Shown here: piece after piece, positions 10,471-22,389 of the stretch
How the letters are laid out: every line of letters starts with the position of its first letter
Position numbering within the stretch: position 1 is the stretch's first letter
From: Dactylonectria macrodidyma
Lineage: Eukaryota > Ascomycota > Sordariomycetes > Hypocreales > Nectriaceae
Direction of reading: 5' to 3'
Assembly: GCA_020744425.1 (NCBI GenBank)
Contig: JAGMUV010000006.1
Location: 3,534,001-3,598,000, forward strand
DNA: 64,000 nucleotides
Made by a program: the position numbers and the translations under genes
The notes under the pieces: generated by a model
What the model saw: the letters and a program-made list of their open reading frames with translations, nothing else
Told to the model about the DNA's origin: nothing
Database searches by the model: none

Positions 10471-12332
10471 CTAATATGCCGCAGCAATAATCTTTTGCGC
10501 CGCCGCCTCCGCTATGCCGTACACGGCTGTCTGAATATGACCAGACAACTGAATGGGGATGATACTAGCATCAACCACACGCAGGTTCTTCGTGCCGTAC
10601 ACCTTCAGGTTCGAGTCGACGACGCCACCATCCTTCTTAGGCAGCATTGCGCAGGTGCCGACGGGGTGGTAGAAGCTGTTGACCGTCTTGACGGCGAAGT
10701 CGCGGAACTGTTCATCTGTCGTCACGTCTGGGCCCGGCTCCGTCTCCACTTCCCACACGGATCGCAGGGGCTCCGTTTCGGCGACCTTACGGGCAAACTT
10801 GGCGCCTTCCATGACGGCGCGCACGTCGTACTCGTTGTTGAAATAGTTGAGATCAATAACCGGCTTACCGCTCGGAGCGTCCGGGTTGATGTGAACACTG
10901 CCGCGGCTCATGGGATGCATGACGCTAGAGAAGACGGTGATGAACTTGCCGCCGGGATAACCTGCCGCGCCGACGTAGTTGGCTTCTAGGAGGAGCTCGA
11001 GCTGGGGAACAGAAGGATCACTCAGGTACTCGAGCTTCTTCTTGTCTACGACGGTGCCATTGCTGGCGAAGCCTTCCTTGGCAAGACCGATGAGATCCTT
11101 TTCTGTCTCATTACTGACCTGGGCCCAGTTGAGAAAGCCGTAGGCGCTGGTGGTGTAATCATACCACGAAACCTTGTTTTGAAGCCACAGGTTGAACTGC
11201 TCCGTCGCCAAGGCGCCGCCACTCTCGAAGATCATGGGATCGAAGGATTCGTAGCCTTCCTTCAGTCGGTACGTGTTGGAGGTACGAAGATGGTCCTGAT
11301 AATTCTCGCCGACACCGGGGAGATTAAGCAGTTGCTTGACACCCGCCTTGGCGAGGACAGCAGCCTGGCCAATGCCGGACAGCTCGAGCAGCCCCGGGCT
11401 TTGGATGGAACCTGCTGAAAGGATAACCTCTTTGCGGGCCAGGATTTTGGAGCCATCTTCGAGGGCCACGCCGGTGGCAACCAGGCCGTTCCTCTGGGAG
11501 AATAGGACCTTGACGACGTGGGCGTTCGTCTTCACCGAGAGATTGGGCCCAGCCTTGGGCAGGTAGCTGTTGGCGCTGTATGACCGGGTGTAGTTGGTCA
11601 CGTCAATGTTCGTGGGCTGGAACATGACTCCGACAGGGTCCCCTCCCAGGGAACCTCCGTCATTAATGGGGACGCCGAGCTTACTGACTGTCGAATGCCA
11701 TGGCTTCAACACATCAGGGACAATGCGATTGTAGGTGGACTTGATGGGACCAGAGCGACCATGGACGTCGCCGTCGTTGCCGGTGAAGTTCTCCGACTTC
11801 GTCATACCATGGATCATGGTGTCCCAGTTCCACCCGGGGCTACCTAGCTCACCCCAAGCGTCGTACTCGCAGGATGCGGCGCGATCATAGCACAAGAAGT
11901 TCATGGCGGACGAGCCGCCGAGGACCTTGCCGCGGTTGACACTGATGGAGCGCCCATCGAGGCCGGGCTGGGCGATGGAAGAGAAGTTCCAATCGTACGA
12001 GGTTCCCAAGATCGAACCTCGCATCCCGGGGACATTGATGCGCGCCTCATCGAGAGCTGCTGGGCCTGCTTCCAGGAGAAGGATCTTGAGCTTGGGAAGG
12101 CCGAGGCTCAGTCGGGTGGCGAGGGCCGCTCCGGCGGTGCCACCTCCGACGATGACCTGTTTACCGACAAGACTTAGCAGCGCTCAGATAAATGGGGTGC
12201 AAATGCATCAAGGGTTGTGGTATGTTTTCTTTTTTCCGCAAGGGAGAGAAGACTCACATAATCGTAGGTTCCTGTCACAGCGGCGGCCGATGTACTGGCC
12301 ACCAACCCTAACATGGTCCAGAAGAGCTGCAT
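10471..12332 (-). CDS. Secreted GMC-family FAD oxidoreductase
   Basis: Flavoprotein of 586 residues, two exons (12258-12332 and 10471-12156). The first exon encodes a signal peptide, MQLFWTMLGLVASTSAAAV, followed by TYDYVIVGGGTAGAALATRL, the FAD-binding Rossmann motif. GMC signature 1 is RGKVLGGSSAMNFLCYDR near residue 95 and signature 2 is GSIQSPGLLELSGIG near residue 280. The C-terminal part has YHPVGTCAM with the active-site His and the VVDASIIP segment. The family includes glucose, aryl-alcohol and choline oxidases and dehydrogenases, and versicolorin B synthase; this one resembles the secreted aryl-alcohol/glucose dehydrogenase group, but the substrate is not certain. It is tail-to-tail with the TauD gene. 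Confidence 0.93.
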
Positions 12333-13862
12333 GATACACAGAAGAGCTCAATGGCAGAATGCACGTGAGAAATAGAGCTGAGCTGTCACGACATGGCAAT
12401 AGACGGGAGATATGTAAGCCATTTTGTACCTGCAGTCTGCAGACCCTGGCTTAGCGATGAATACCACTGCAGAAAGAACCCCGTCTGGCCCAAGCTCACC
12501 AAAGAGTATATAGGGATTACCACCCGCGCCAATGAGTCGCAGTCGCCCATCGGCCCCAGGAACCTCTCATGCTGGTCAAGAAGCAAGCCTTCGGTACTAC
12601 CTACGTAGATGGCAGCTCATGTCACGGGAATAGAGAAAAGCAAGGGGGAGACTGGGGATTACGAGCTGTATCGTTTCCAACCCCCCGCCCAATGCCCTTG
12701 CTATGAGAAAGCTTCCACGGAACCGTTGTTTTAATGGCATAGCTCTAAGCGACATGTGGGATCGAACTTAGTTATCATCGTCGCATGGAACCTGGCCAAC
12801 ACTTGTGAGGGTTACATACATATATCATGGACCAACGCATTAACTATTTGTGAAGACACTCATTTGGCATTGTTAACTGACCTGACATATATGCCTCAGT
12901 TCTAACCCAGGAGGGAGCTCGTGGCCGACGATCCCAATGTCATTGGTGATATCATCGTTGTGACACGTCGAGGTGACAGGTACCGCCAATGTACCATTAC
13001 TAGGGTGTTCTCGTCCAGGGTCGGTGATGGTGAAGTCGGTTAGTCGGTCATTTCGGAACTGCTCGTCTTACCGAAGCAGAAGGAGGCTTTGGGATATGGT
13101 CTGATCTCTCGGGAGCGGTAACCAATGAATACTGCGGGGGGAAGGCGGGGGAGAGGCGGGGGAAATCGATCCCCTGCACCAGGTATCCTCTCCCGAGATG
13201 TCCGGGCCGCCCTCCGCGAACCAGGGGTCATCGCTACATATGGACTAGCTGCCACGGAAGACGACACGGTAGAGGTTTAGCTGCATCGTACGCGACGCAG
13301 ATGAGGGAGCCGCACTGCGACTGTACACGGACGAGTGTTGGTTGAACCCTACCTCCTCAGATAATAGCTACAAGGGAGGGGAGAGGGCAGAAAAACTCTA
13401 TTCCTGACTGTGCCGTTGCCAATTCCAAACTGAGCCAAGCGATCCCAGCGTGGCTTTGGCGTGTCTTCCACCAAAGACTTCAAGTTGGTTGCGGTGTTAC
13501 CTACCACCCTACTTGTACCGTGCCTCCGCCTATTACGAAGTACCTTAGTGACTTCAAGTCGGTTGCGTTGTTACCTCCCACCCTGCTTATACTGTGCCTC
13601 CTCCTTATACGAATAGTGACTCCCAGTCATGCCCTCTTGCGCTGTAATGTCTCAAACTTCTGCATGGCACGTCATCTTATTCCAATCAATATGATAAGAT
13701 GGCGCACCCGCACCAGACCCGTCGTCACGCTTCTGCGAGTTGATGCTCCTCCCAAGCCATCCATCTCCATCGATCCATCAACAACTCCTACCGGTGTTGG
13801 GATCTCACTCCAAGATTCACCATCATCGCCCGCTCGCCACCTGGGGGCTGAGGAGGCTAGCC
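12333..13862. other. Divergent intergenic region with a tandem duplication
   Basis: About 1.5 kb between the divergent GMC and rhodopsin-domain genes, so it holds both promoters. No gene is supported. A two-copy 74-bp direct repeat at 13476-13613 is listed separately. Confidence 0.4.
13476..13613. repeat. 74-bp direct tandem repeat, two copies
   Basis: A unit beginning GACTTCAAG at 13476 recurs at 13550 with roughly 85 percent identity over about 64 bases, sharing the blocks GGTTGCG, GTTACCT, CCACCCT and GTGCCTCC. It lies 250 bases upstream of the rhodopsin-domain gene, so the duplication may affect that promoter. Confidence 0.75.
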
Positions 13863-15270
13863 ATGGCAGACCCCGTCATCCGCACTGAGTCGCAGGGTTC
13901 CCTTGTTGTTGGCATCGCGGTCGGCTTCATCGTTGCCTCAGGCGCCATCATACTGCTACGGCTTTACACGCGACTAGTGCTTCTAAGGATGGCTGGTCCA
14001 GATGACTGGACTATTCTGGCGTCAATGGTGCGGCGAGTCCCCTTTCCTTCACATGGTTCTCCCGAATAAGCGCTCTCAGATAAAAATATTGAAGCTAACG
14101 AGACCCAAAGGCCTTTGTCATCGTTCAGGCGGTGTCGACCCGATTGGGTAGGTCGTCCAATGTCCAATGCTGCTGCGTTTTCCTCGAGCTAATGATGTTT
14201 TTCTTTTCAGAGGCGAAATACGGTCTGGGCAGACATAAGGAAGCCGTCTCCGCGCAGGAAACTATGGAACAGCTGAAGGTACACCCGGTTCCTGTGTCTG
14301 GGAAATTTCCAAAAACTGAAAGGGGCTAACCAGTGTGCAGTACTTATACGTCTGTATTATCCTCTACAATGTGGGCATGAACTTTGTCAAGATCTCGTTC
14401 CTGTTTCAATACCGCCGCATCTTCCAATCGACCAAGGTTCACAAGATCTGCTTCTGGGCCATGATCGGCGTCATCTTCTGGGCTTGTCTCCAAGCCGCTC
14501 TCCTCGGAATCTCGTGTCTTCCCATCTCCTTCCTGGTGCCCAGCACCGCCGGTTGGTGCCTGGACACGCTGCCTGTCTGGTACTTCTCATCAGCCATGAG
14601 CCTAGCGACAGACATTCTCATCTTTTGTATTCCGCTCCCGTCGGTCATGAAGCTCCAACTACCGATCAAGCAGAAGATCATGGTCGCACTCATTTTCTGC
14701 TTAGGTTTCTTGTTAGTACATACCCCAACATCTCCCCGCTCTCCTGTTTGTTCTTGTAATTAACCATACCACTTCCATCACAGTGTCTGCATTATCTCCG
14801 TCTATCGCATGACCACCCTCCGTGAGGCCGTTTCAAGCGATGATCCACCCTGGGACAACGTCGGTGCCGCCATCTGGTCCGTCATCGAACTGAACTGCGC
14901 CATCATCTGCGCCTCCTTGCCCACCTTACGCCCCTTGGTAGCTAAGGTCGTCCCTGGCATGTCATCTAACCACAGCAACTATGCTAGCTACGAACGATAC
15001 GGGTCCCAGTATGCTACCGGCTCCAGCTCTCAAATCCGCGCTCGCGCCACTGTCAAAGGCTGCAAGAGCAGTCCGCGAAGCATCAGCACCGAGGAGCTGG
15101 CCCTCAATGACATGGACTCGAGCTTGCAGGGCGGCATGCCCACTGTGTATGTGAAAAGCAGCGGCCGGCATACAAGGCACGACTATCCCAGCCATATCAT
15201 GGTGACAACAGAGACATCGGTGAACAAGCACGAGGAAATAGACATACTATCAGTGCCGTGCGTCAAATGA
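13863..15270 (+). CDS. Fungal rhodopsin-domain integral membrane protein
   Basis: Multi-pass membrane protein of 375 residues, five exons: 13863-14027, 14111-14147, 14211-14278, 14341-14711 and 14784-15270. It belongs to the large fungal seven-helix family related to Pth11-like proteins (conserved rhodopsin domain), without a CFEM domain. The first helix is VVGIAVGFIVASGAIILLRLYTR, followed by GPDDWTI, a hallmark of the family. Later come YGLGRHKE, helices around YVCIILYNVGMNFVKISFLFQYRRIF, and the W-C-x-D loop between helices. The last helix ends in NCAIICASLPTLRPL, also typical. The tail of about 110 residues is polar and Ser-rich. These proteins sit in the plasma membrane; their ligands are mostly unknown. 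Confidence 0.9.
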
Positions 15271-16361
15271 GTCTATAAGAACGGCGGCCGCGTCCTTAAT
15301 TTGATTGCACCAGGATTTTTTATCAATAGCATTTTAAAAGCAGGGCGGTGTTAGTAAGGGTTAGTGGTCATACGAGTTATCCAACAAATCAAGGCACACT
15401 GTCACATTTCGGGATATCGGATTTTGCAGCTATGACAACAGTCAAGCTTTCTGCCCTTCATCATAAGGTTCCACAGCCACTTTCCTCGTCACAGGCCTCG
15501 TCATCAGCTTCGTCACAAGCTATGGTCAGGAGGATAGCTAGATAAAGTCAAATAGTCCGTAGCATCCGGACCCTCTTGGCTGTACGAGGTCATCATCAGT
15601 CTCTTCATCTATAAGACTGACCCAAAGACCCTCATTAGATAGGAAGAATAGCAAGAGCTTCTCACACACATGATCACTTCCATCTCCTAGATGCAACACA
15701 CACCTGCGTCTAGGCCAAAGGGGGGAGCACCATGATATAGAAGGGCCTCTCGTACGAAGTACGCGCCGTCTTTCGCACATATTGACTGTAAGGTCCAATG
15801 GACCACAATAATGAGCATTAATGGAGGACTTGGCTTCGGACCAACGGACCACAGGGTTCACAACTGGCGTGCATGCACGGAGGCGTGGTGATCGCCTCAC
15901 GTGTGACTCACATTAGTTCAAAGAAGTGACGACACAGCAAAGTTGCACGTACGGATCTTCACCGGGCTGTGCATTTTCACAAGCTGTCCATTTCTTTCAA
16001 TTATTTTTCCACTTCCGTCACGTCCTGAATCAAGTACGAGCAAATGAGGTGGTCGCACGTCTCGCTGAGACATCTTGTTGGTCGTTCATCCTGCGGGAGG
16101 TCAACCAACCTTTCATCCTTACCGCAAGCTGACAACCCACTTATACAAGACCAGAATTTTCTCTGGACAAGACTTTACGAAATCTCTCCTTCTTCTCCTA
16201 CGTTCTGTCTTGCAGAAATATATTGAATCACCTTTGACTTGTCCACTCCGGACATGAAACCGAAGCGGAGTAGAAGACTATTGCCAGCCATTGATGACTT
16301 AAGGGTCGAAGAACCTATTGTTCAATCCACCACTTGTCCAGAAGTCCCATCCCATCTCACA
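15271..16361. other. Gene-free region containing a solo LTR
   Basis: About 1.1 kb. Apart from the solo LTR (15400-15698) nothing is recognised. The reading frame at 15538-15900 on the minus strand overlaps the LTR and is taken as chance. Confidence 0.5.
15400..15698 (+). mobile_element. Solo LTR, probably Ty3/gypsy family
   Basis: A 299-bp element that starts TGTCACAT and ends GATGCAACA (TG...CA ends) and is flanked by a perfect 5-bp target duplication, CACAC, at 15395-15399 and 15699-15703. Its 3' part, with CTCATTAGATAGG, CAAGAGCTTCT and CACTTCC, is shared with the element at 24930-25209. No internal retroelement sequence is present, so it is what recombination between two LTRs leaves behind. 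Superfamily assignment is from general resemblance. Confidence 0.85.
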
Positions 16362-16829
16362 ATGGCGCCTCAAGGGCTTCACAGGTTTCTCTCCTCATTG
16401 AAAGAGTATGGTAAGCTGCCTAAGCATCGGTTGCGCCTTCTAATACAGTTGCCAGCTACTATAACACGGGGGCTCTCTTCGATAATGTTGTTACCCGCGA
16501 TAGCTAAGAGTTCAAGGTCGATGGGGTGATCTTGTCCACCTACTTGAAATACTTCGTGATAATTCTGAACGGTAACTGGAAGGTACGATAGGTATTCAGA
16601 AGTCTCTCGAAAATGATCCCTACTTATAGTCTTGAAGGAAAGCTCCCAAAAAAGGATCAAAATTAAGGACTTTGATGTAAGTATCGTGGAAGTGATGCTT
16701 CGTTTTATGTATTCATTTGACTATAGCACCACCTACGGCACTTCCACTGTGACAACTGCCATAGCCCAAGCCTCGCATCATTTTGTGTCTCATGCCACTA
16801 ATTGTGCCAAGTCGTCAGCATTCTATTAG
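16362..16829 (+). pseudogene. BTB/POZ-domain gene remnant with one in-frame stop
   Basis: Three exons can be spliced in frame: 16362-16410, 16449-16582 and 16638-16829. They give a fungal BTB/POZ start: MAPQGLHRFLSSLKEY, YNTGALFDNVV, EFKVDGVILSTYLKYF and the C-terminal VSIVEVMLRFMYSFDYS, which matches the usual xxxMLxFLYTxDY end of a BTB core. A TAA at 16505-16507 interrupts the frame inside the strand just before EFKV. The histidine normally in the KVHKxxL turn is Asp here, and the protein ends early compared with the usual 200-300 residues. The first intron would be only 38 nt. It is most likely a dead gene. BTB proteins are substrate adaptors or dimerisation proteins. Confidence 0.65.
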
Positions 16830-17240
16830 CCAAGGGAAAATAAAGGGTTGTCTTACGAAAGATCAAGACTCCATTGTCGTTGCCGATACGCTCAGAGAGA
16901 TTCAGGTCGCAGGAGACACCCTCACCTTCCATGTTGTTAAGCGTAGCACGCAGAATAGGGTTAGAATCGTCTCCTTCCAACTCAAAAGAGATGTCCTCGG
17001 CAGAGTCGGCAAAATCTACGTCGGACAAATTAGTAAGTATACATTCAAACCAAAAGCGCGTAAAATAGAAGGATAGGTCGCACTTTCACCACCCCACTCA
17101 AAGGAGCCGTCGTTGTTTCCGATGTAGTAGTTGAGGTCAAGCTCGGCATCAACATGCTCGCCGTCGGTGTTGGCGCATTGAGCCTTGAGGATGTGACCGT
17201 CCTCGAGGGAGATGTCTTGAGCACTGAGGTGGAAAGACAT
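16815..17240 (-). CDS. Cyanovirin-N homology (CVNH) lectin
   Basis: Small carbohydrate-binding protein of 105 residues, three exons: 17090-17240, 16857-17015 and a final 8-nt exon 16815-16822. The two-fold repeat of the CVNH fold is clear: repeat one has MSFHLSAQDISLEDGHIL then LDLNYYIGNNDGSFEWG, repeat two has AEDISFELEG, ILRATLNN and LNLSERIGNDNGVLIF. No signal peptide is present, as is usual for fungal CVNH proteins. The last intron (donor GTAAGA, acceptor CTAATAG) is needed to end the protein at the usual place; without it about 19 unrelated residues would be added. The family binds high-mannose glycans; the biological role in fungi is unclear. It overlaps the tail of the BTB relic by a few bases on the other strand. 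Confidence 0.88.
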
Positions 17241-18004
17241 GATGATGGCAAATTTGTGCTAACTTGAAGTGCCAGGAATTGGGTAGTCTTGGGTTAAAAT
17301 GTTGAGAAGGAGGAGGGAAAATTTAGTAGAATGGAGCTGTTATATATCGCATTCCCCATTAGGTGTCATCTTTGGCCAATATGCATGTCCACGGCAGCCA
17401 AGCCCGTGCCGAGCACCCGCTGCATTGTCAGTTTGACTGGCCTTTCCTCAGCATTTAGTACCATCACGACTGCCAATTGATAAACCTGCCCCACACTGTG
17501 GGCCATGATGACTAGCCTACGAGGTCGGTCTTGGGGCCTGGGCATGATACGACATCCTCGTGGCAAGACTCGGCTTTGTGCGTTGTGAGGCGCGTAGTCG
17601 GACTTCAAGTCAGACGCCAAGAGGAGTGAGTGACACGCTGCTCCTATCAAGACGAGTTTGGCTGTGGCCAAGACTTTGTCATGGAGACAAAAGAAGCGTT
17701 GTCAGGTTGAGCGCCAAAGGACTTTCTTCTGATTCGCCGTGCCGTGGGTCTCAAAGCAGGCGAGTGGGGGACACTGAGGCGCAGCAGATACTGTACAGCA
17801 AGAAATCTTGGCTTGGGTCTGTAATGAGGGGTGGTTTCAGAGGCATTTCTTATTGTTGCTACCGGAGGTGCCCTGCTTCGCGCCTGAGGAAAGCAGAGGT
17901 GTCTGCTCAGTAACATCTCCGGGCACTTTTGCACCTGGCTGCTTTGTCTCCGAAGTTGTTCCTGTAGTAGCATTCCCATCTGTTGCCACAGGCATCGCGT
18001 CCCC
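17241..18004. other. CVNH promoter and uncharacterised DNA
   Basis: The first few hundred bases should be the promoter of the CVNH gene. The short frames to 17913 show no family features. Confidence 0.35.
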
Positions 18005-18610
18005 TTAAGTTCCTTGATTTGGCGTAGGATTGGGTAATTCTCTAGCACCTGGGTGACTGTTTGTTGCGTCGGCTGCATCATCCTCAGCCTCATCATCAGA
18101 GGGCTCACCCGTGCATGACCAGGCCAAACAGAGCGTCCTTGACGTTACTAAAGAGAGAGATAGCCTGCTCAAGGAGATCTTTGATTTTATCTTCTTACTT
18201 GCCTTCAATACACAGGCATCGCTTTGTGCTAGCAGAGGGGACTAGGGCAATCTTGATTTATTCTTTCGATACGGGGTCATTGTGCTCCTCGTTCTTTGTA
18301 GTAAAAGTCAGACCGCCGACATTAACTCGGCGTTGTACTTGAAGTCGATGCTGCAGCACAACTTAGGGACACCAATGTCAATGTATTCCTTGAGGAAGCT
18401 GGAAGTGTTCGGTTCGGGCTTGGTCGCGGGCAAGAGTTCCTGCAGGGTGGCATCCGGGAACTGAATCGAGCCGTTAGGGCTCGAGGTTCTGACAAGATGG
18501 TGTGGTTAGTCATACGATTTGGAAGAGCTATCTGGTTTGATGCCTTGGATCTTTAGCTCCAAGACGTAATTTTCGGAGTTTGCCAGTTCTACCGAGGTCT
18601 CCCAAGTTCC
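18005..18610 (-). pseudogene. Degenerate coding remnant of unknown family
   Basis: On the minus strand a protein-like reading can be followed only by switching frames and passing stops. Segments include SVELANSENYVLELKIQG, SIQFPDATLQELLPATKPE, EYIDIGVPKLCCSIDFKY, LLEQAISLFSNVKDALFGLV and the acidic PSDDEAEDDAADATN. The composition and flow look like a real but broken gene rather than random sequence. I do not recognise the family and assign no function. At least two frame changes and three stops are needed. Confidence 0.35.
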
Positions 18611-21600
18611 TCAGAGAGCGTATTAATGCGGATTTAGTGATTTAAAAGCTGTAGTTAAATTAAGGGAGAAATAGAGGCATAGATATCACAGCCCAGTTTG
18701 GGACGAGGCGGTTATAACTGGTAGAATTAAGGCAGACCTACTTTAGAATACCATCCTAAAACCTTATTATATAATTATAACTAGCTAATTTCTTAACTGC
18801 CGCTCACGTCGGTAGTGACTCGCCCAGTTGGAAAAAACACTCTCATGGTTTTAAAGGTGTCTAACTCTGCCTTTGTCTCTAACCAAGTGCTACAGACGGT
18901 CTAATATATGTCCTGGCCGTGACATGATCAGCTGCCCGTAATTGAGAATCTATCTGCCGTGTGTTCTAAGACGGGGCTGTTCTAACTGTAGCCGGCGAAA
19001 CAAGTCGTCAATCGCGTCTTCGACAAGGGTTTGCATCGAAACTGAAAACGGTAACGGATCGACGCAGTTCTCTGTTTCCCAGGGAGGTGATGTCACGGAA
19101 TATACTTTTAGGGTCATTGGTCCTCTTGCTCCGTGTTGAAGCTAAGGCCATTGTCGACCAATGGGTTGACCACCCCTAAAAGTCAAAGAGGGACATCACG
19201 ACCCCCACCTTACCAAAATGACTACGAGAAAACGTTAAACTTGGACGTTCAGCAGAGCGAGGCCGGTGTTTGATGTTCTTACAGATGAAAATCTTGGCCC
19301 AAGGGCGAAAAGCCTTTTTAGAGACAGAATTTTACCTTCGTTGCTTCCTAACAAGCTCAAGCTCTTAATCATAGGTCCCACGAGAGTGTTCTCTGCGGAG
19401 GTTGGAGCTATGAGGTTAAACTTAACATTTATTTTTAGACATATCATCATTCTCACGAGCGACATTAGAGAACCCTAGATGCACGTAATCATCTGTCAAG
19501 TCAGTGGTAGCTGTCCAAGTTGAGCTTGAAGTACAGGGATATCCTTAATCGGTCTAAGTGGCAAGCCGAATGTTCTTGTGCAGCTGGAAGAGGATGAGAG
19601 TGGTTGTAAATCACTCCAGCTGAGGATGTAATCTTGAAGACTACTATGGCAAGAGCGGAATCGTATGGCTTTGGTTCTCAGACAAAGCGAAACGTTGATT
19701 GATCGGAAGTCCCATATCGACGATGAAAGTAGCGTCGCATGCCAACGTTACTTGAAGACTTCTGGGAAACACTCGTGGACTTTTGGTAACATCTTCATCC
19801 CATTTACGCAGGATCAGCGCGCTGGGGTTGATGGAACAATACGCTACCCTCCTGAATGGCTGCATTATGGTCGCTTGCGACTGGATTCTTCAGCCTATAG
19901 TGTGCAATCAAATAGCGATGGGAAACGTACGCGTGACGACAACTGAGATTGGAGCACTTATTCCGGACGCAGCATTGGCATGCTGAGGAGATTCAGGTGA
20001 TGAGAGAGACCACTAGAGGCCGATGGAGCCACGGGCGCGAGGGGAGCAACGTGACTTTGTGCAATGTCACCGTGAACCATCAAGTCACTAAGTACTAATC
20101 GAAAGAAAATAAGAGGCGACGGCACGGCCTCGAGGTTGAGTCACCCGATCTTTTGACGAGCGTCAATGTGAGACGGGGGACGGAACGGAGCAAAAGATGG
20201 ATGCCAGACTTCATCGAAGTAGTGAAACCAGAGCGTCAGTTATTTGCCAACAATGATAATTTCAGATAATGACGTCAAGAATACTGTCGCCGAGGAGTGG
20301 ACTGCGAAAGGGCGAGACGTTCTTGGAGCTGCGAGAGATAGAAACACCCATGAACCAGCTACTAGAAGTGCGTATGCCAGCGGCAACTGATGAGACACAA
20401 ATAGGGCGTCGAGGTTCCTCCCAGGTTGAAGACACCAGTTTGGCAGGCATTCATTATTATTATACCCATCGGGGCTATGCTTCAGCTCTAGGACCTTTAG
20501 CTTTAACCTATGGTAGCGGAACTTACAATCCTCTGCATTAAGGTTTTGTTGTTTAAACTACAATTTTTTCAACTAACTAGTAATATAATTCCAAGTCTAG
20601 TTCTTCTTTTCAAGCTAGTGTATTTAGCCCCAATGCCTTGGGAATAATCTTACTATAACTGTAATGCAAGATGGTTCAAAATGTGGAACTAACTATTAGA
20701 TATTTTTAATTAGAAACCTCCACTCCTCCTCTTCCTTCTTAACAAGGACTGGATACTTCGGCAGCGCTATATCTACAGGAATGGGTCCATTCGCAATCAG
20801 CTTTAACCGCAGCCACACTTCGACGTCTCCACTCTCCGCCTGGTCTCAGCCTGGGCCATGACATTTTTCTCTCACTTTCTTTTTCTCTCTTTCTATTCCC
20901 TTCCTTTACTCCTTCCTTCGTTCTTTTTAACTTACCTCTTTAAGTCTTCATTAATATTTACTTCTTATTAGCCCAAGACCGGTTTTCAAGTGCAATCCGG
21001 TCTTTAAGTGTAGTACAGCCTGCAGGTTGGCCTATGCATACGGCGTGGGCTAATAAGGAGCGTAAAAAACGGCCTTTAAATGCGGCGGGGTGCACTTAAA
21101 CACCGCGGAATAGCGGTTAGGGTAAGCAGTTATTTAACTTAAAAAACCACTGGATTACAGGTCAGGTACCACTATAGAATGCGTTCTTTGTTAAAATGCG
21201 TAAGAGTCTTGAGGAGGAGGGTGTCACTAAGGGTTATGGTACTGCCACCGCCGAAAACAGGCAGTATGGTGCGAACTGCTGGGTCCCAAATGGGTTGGCC
21301 TGTTATGAAATGTAAGGGTCAAGACGCAGAAGCCAGTAAATGAGTTACCTTCACCTAAGGTAAAGGCAGGCTTTGACATGATTTCTCTACGGTAGGTTTG
21401 TCTGGCTTGCTAGGATTGTAGAGACTTTGACAGTGAAGTTTACAAGACCAATTGGTCGTACTGAGCCTTTGATGTGATGACTATGAAGCTGTGACATTAC
21501 ATGGTGTTGATATATACACACGAGGACCATTGTCTCCTTCTACCCATGGACGAGGAATGAATACAAACAAAACAATTTTTGAAGCGATGACGACCGACTG

Positions 21601-22389
21601 CCGACTTGCCACCAACGGACGCCCCGGTTCTGTGGAGTTGACGTTTTGGGGGAGATTCAACGCTAATGGATGATTCGGCTGCCAAACAAAGCCGTTGAGC
21701 CGGGCAGGAAAAGAAAGAATGCGGAGCTAGAAACATGAGCTTTGCGTCTCTTGCGGCAAACACTACCGTCACGTTGCGAGTTAAATTTCTACATGAATTC
21801 GTCCACAGGTTGGCTTTTTTGTGCGATGACGTAGGGTGCCATTGTGATGGATCCATACATAGGCTGGCCGAGATGCCGAGCAGGCCAGTAGACTAAGCCC
21901 TATTTAGCTTCCAGTTTCCATTGGGTCTCGGGGGCATTCCAATACTTCCAAATGCCGAACTCCCGAACCCTTGCAAACACCTTTTAGACTCTACCAGCTT
22001 TCGGCGTCGCCGGACGCGGCATTCGGGCGTAGCACGGGAAAGGAGGAAAGGTGCTGTGTGTCGTTTCGACAATGTTGGATATGGCGGATCGGGCATAACT
22101 ATCGTCACCGGCTTGGATGTGGGAAAGAGTCGTGGAGGAGATAAATATCCTGTGGAAGGTCCCTCACAAAGCTCAGTTTTCTCAGCATCAATCTCAGCAT
22201 CAATCTCTTGTGCATTCAAATCAACACGACTTATTAACAATACTCATTAACATCAGACATCAACATCACTTAAACACTGGTCCATTACCAACGTTCAATC
22301 AGTTTTTCATCACAATACTCCATCACCACTCCGTCATCTCAAAACTCTTATTCCCTCTCGGACTCTCAACCACTTCCAATCTCAAAATC
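18611..22389. other. Long gene-poor region, partly AT-rich
   Basis: About 3.8 kb with no supported gene. 18620-18800 and 20530-21000 are AT-rich with long pyrimidine runs (20870-20940), like RIP-affected repeats. An imperfect inverted pair around CTTTTAGGG lies at 19080-19195. The last 300 bases are the promoter and leader of the GMC gene; the leader holds a 12-bp direct repeat (CTCAGCATCAAT) near 22180-22205. Confidence 0.4.

Noticed and set aside
15538..15900. A 120-codon minus-strand frame
   Set aside because: It crosses the boundary of the solo LTR and has no recognisable protein features.
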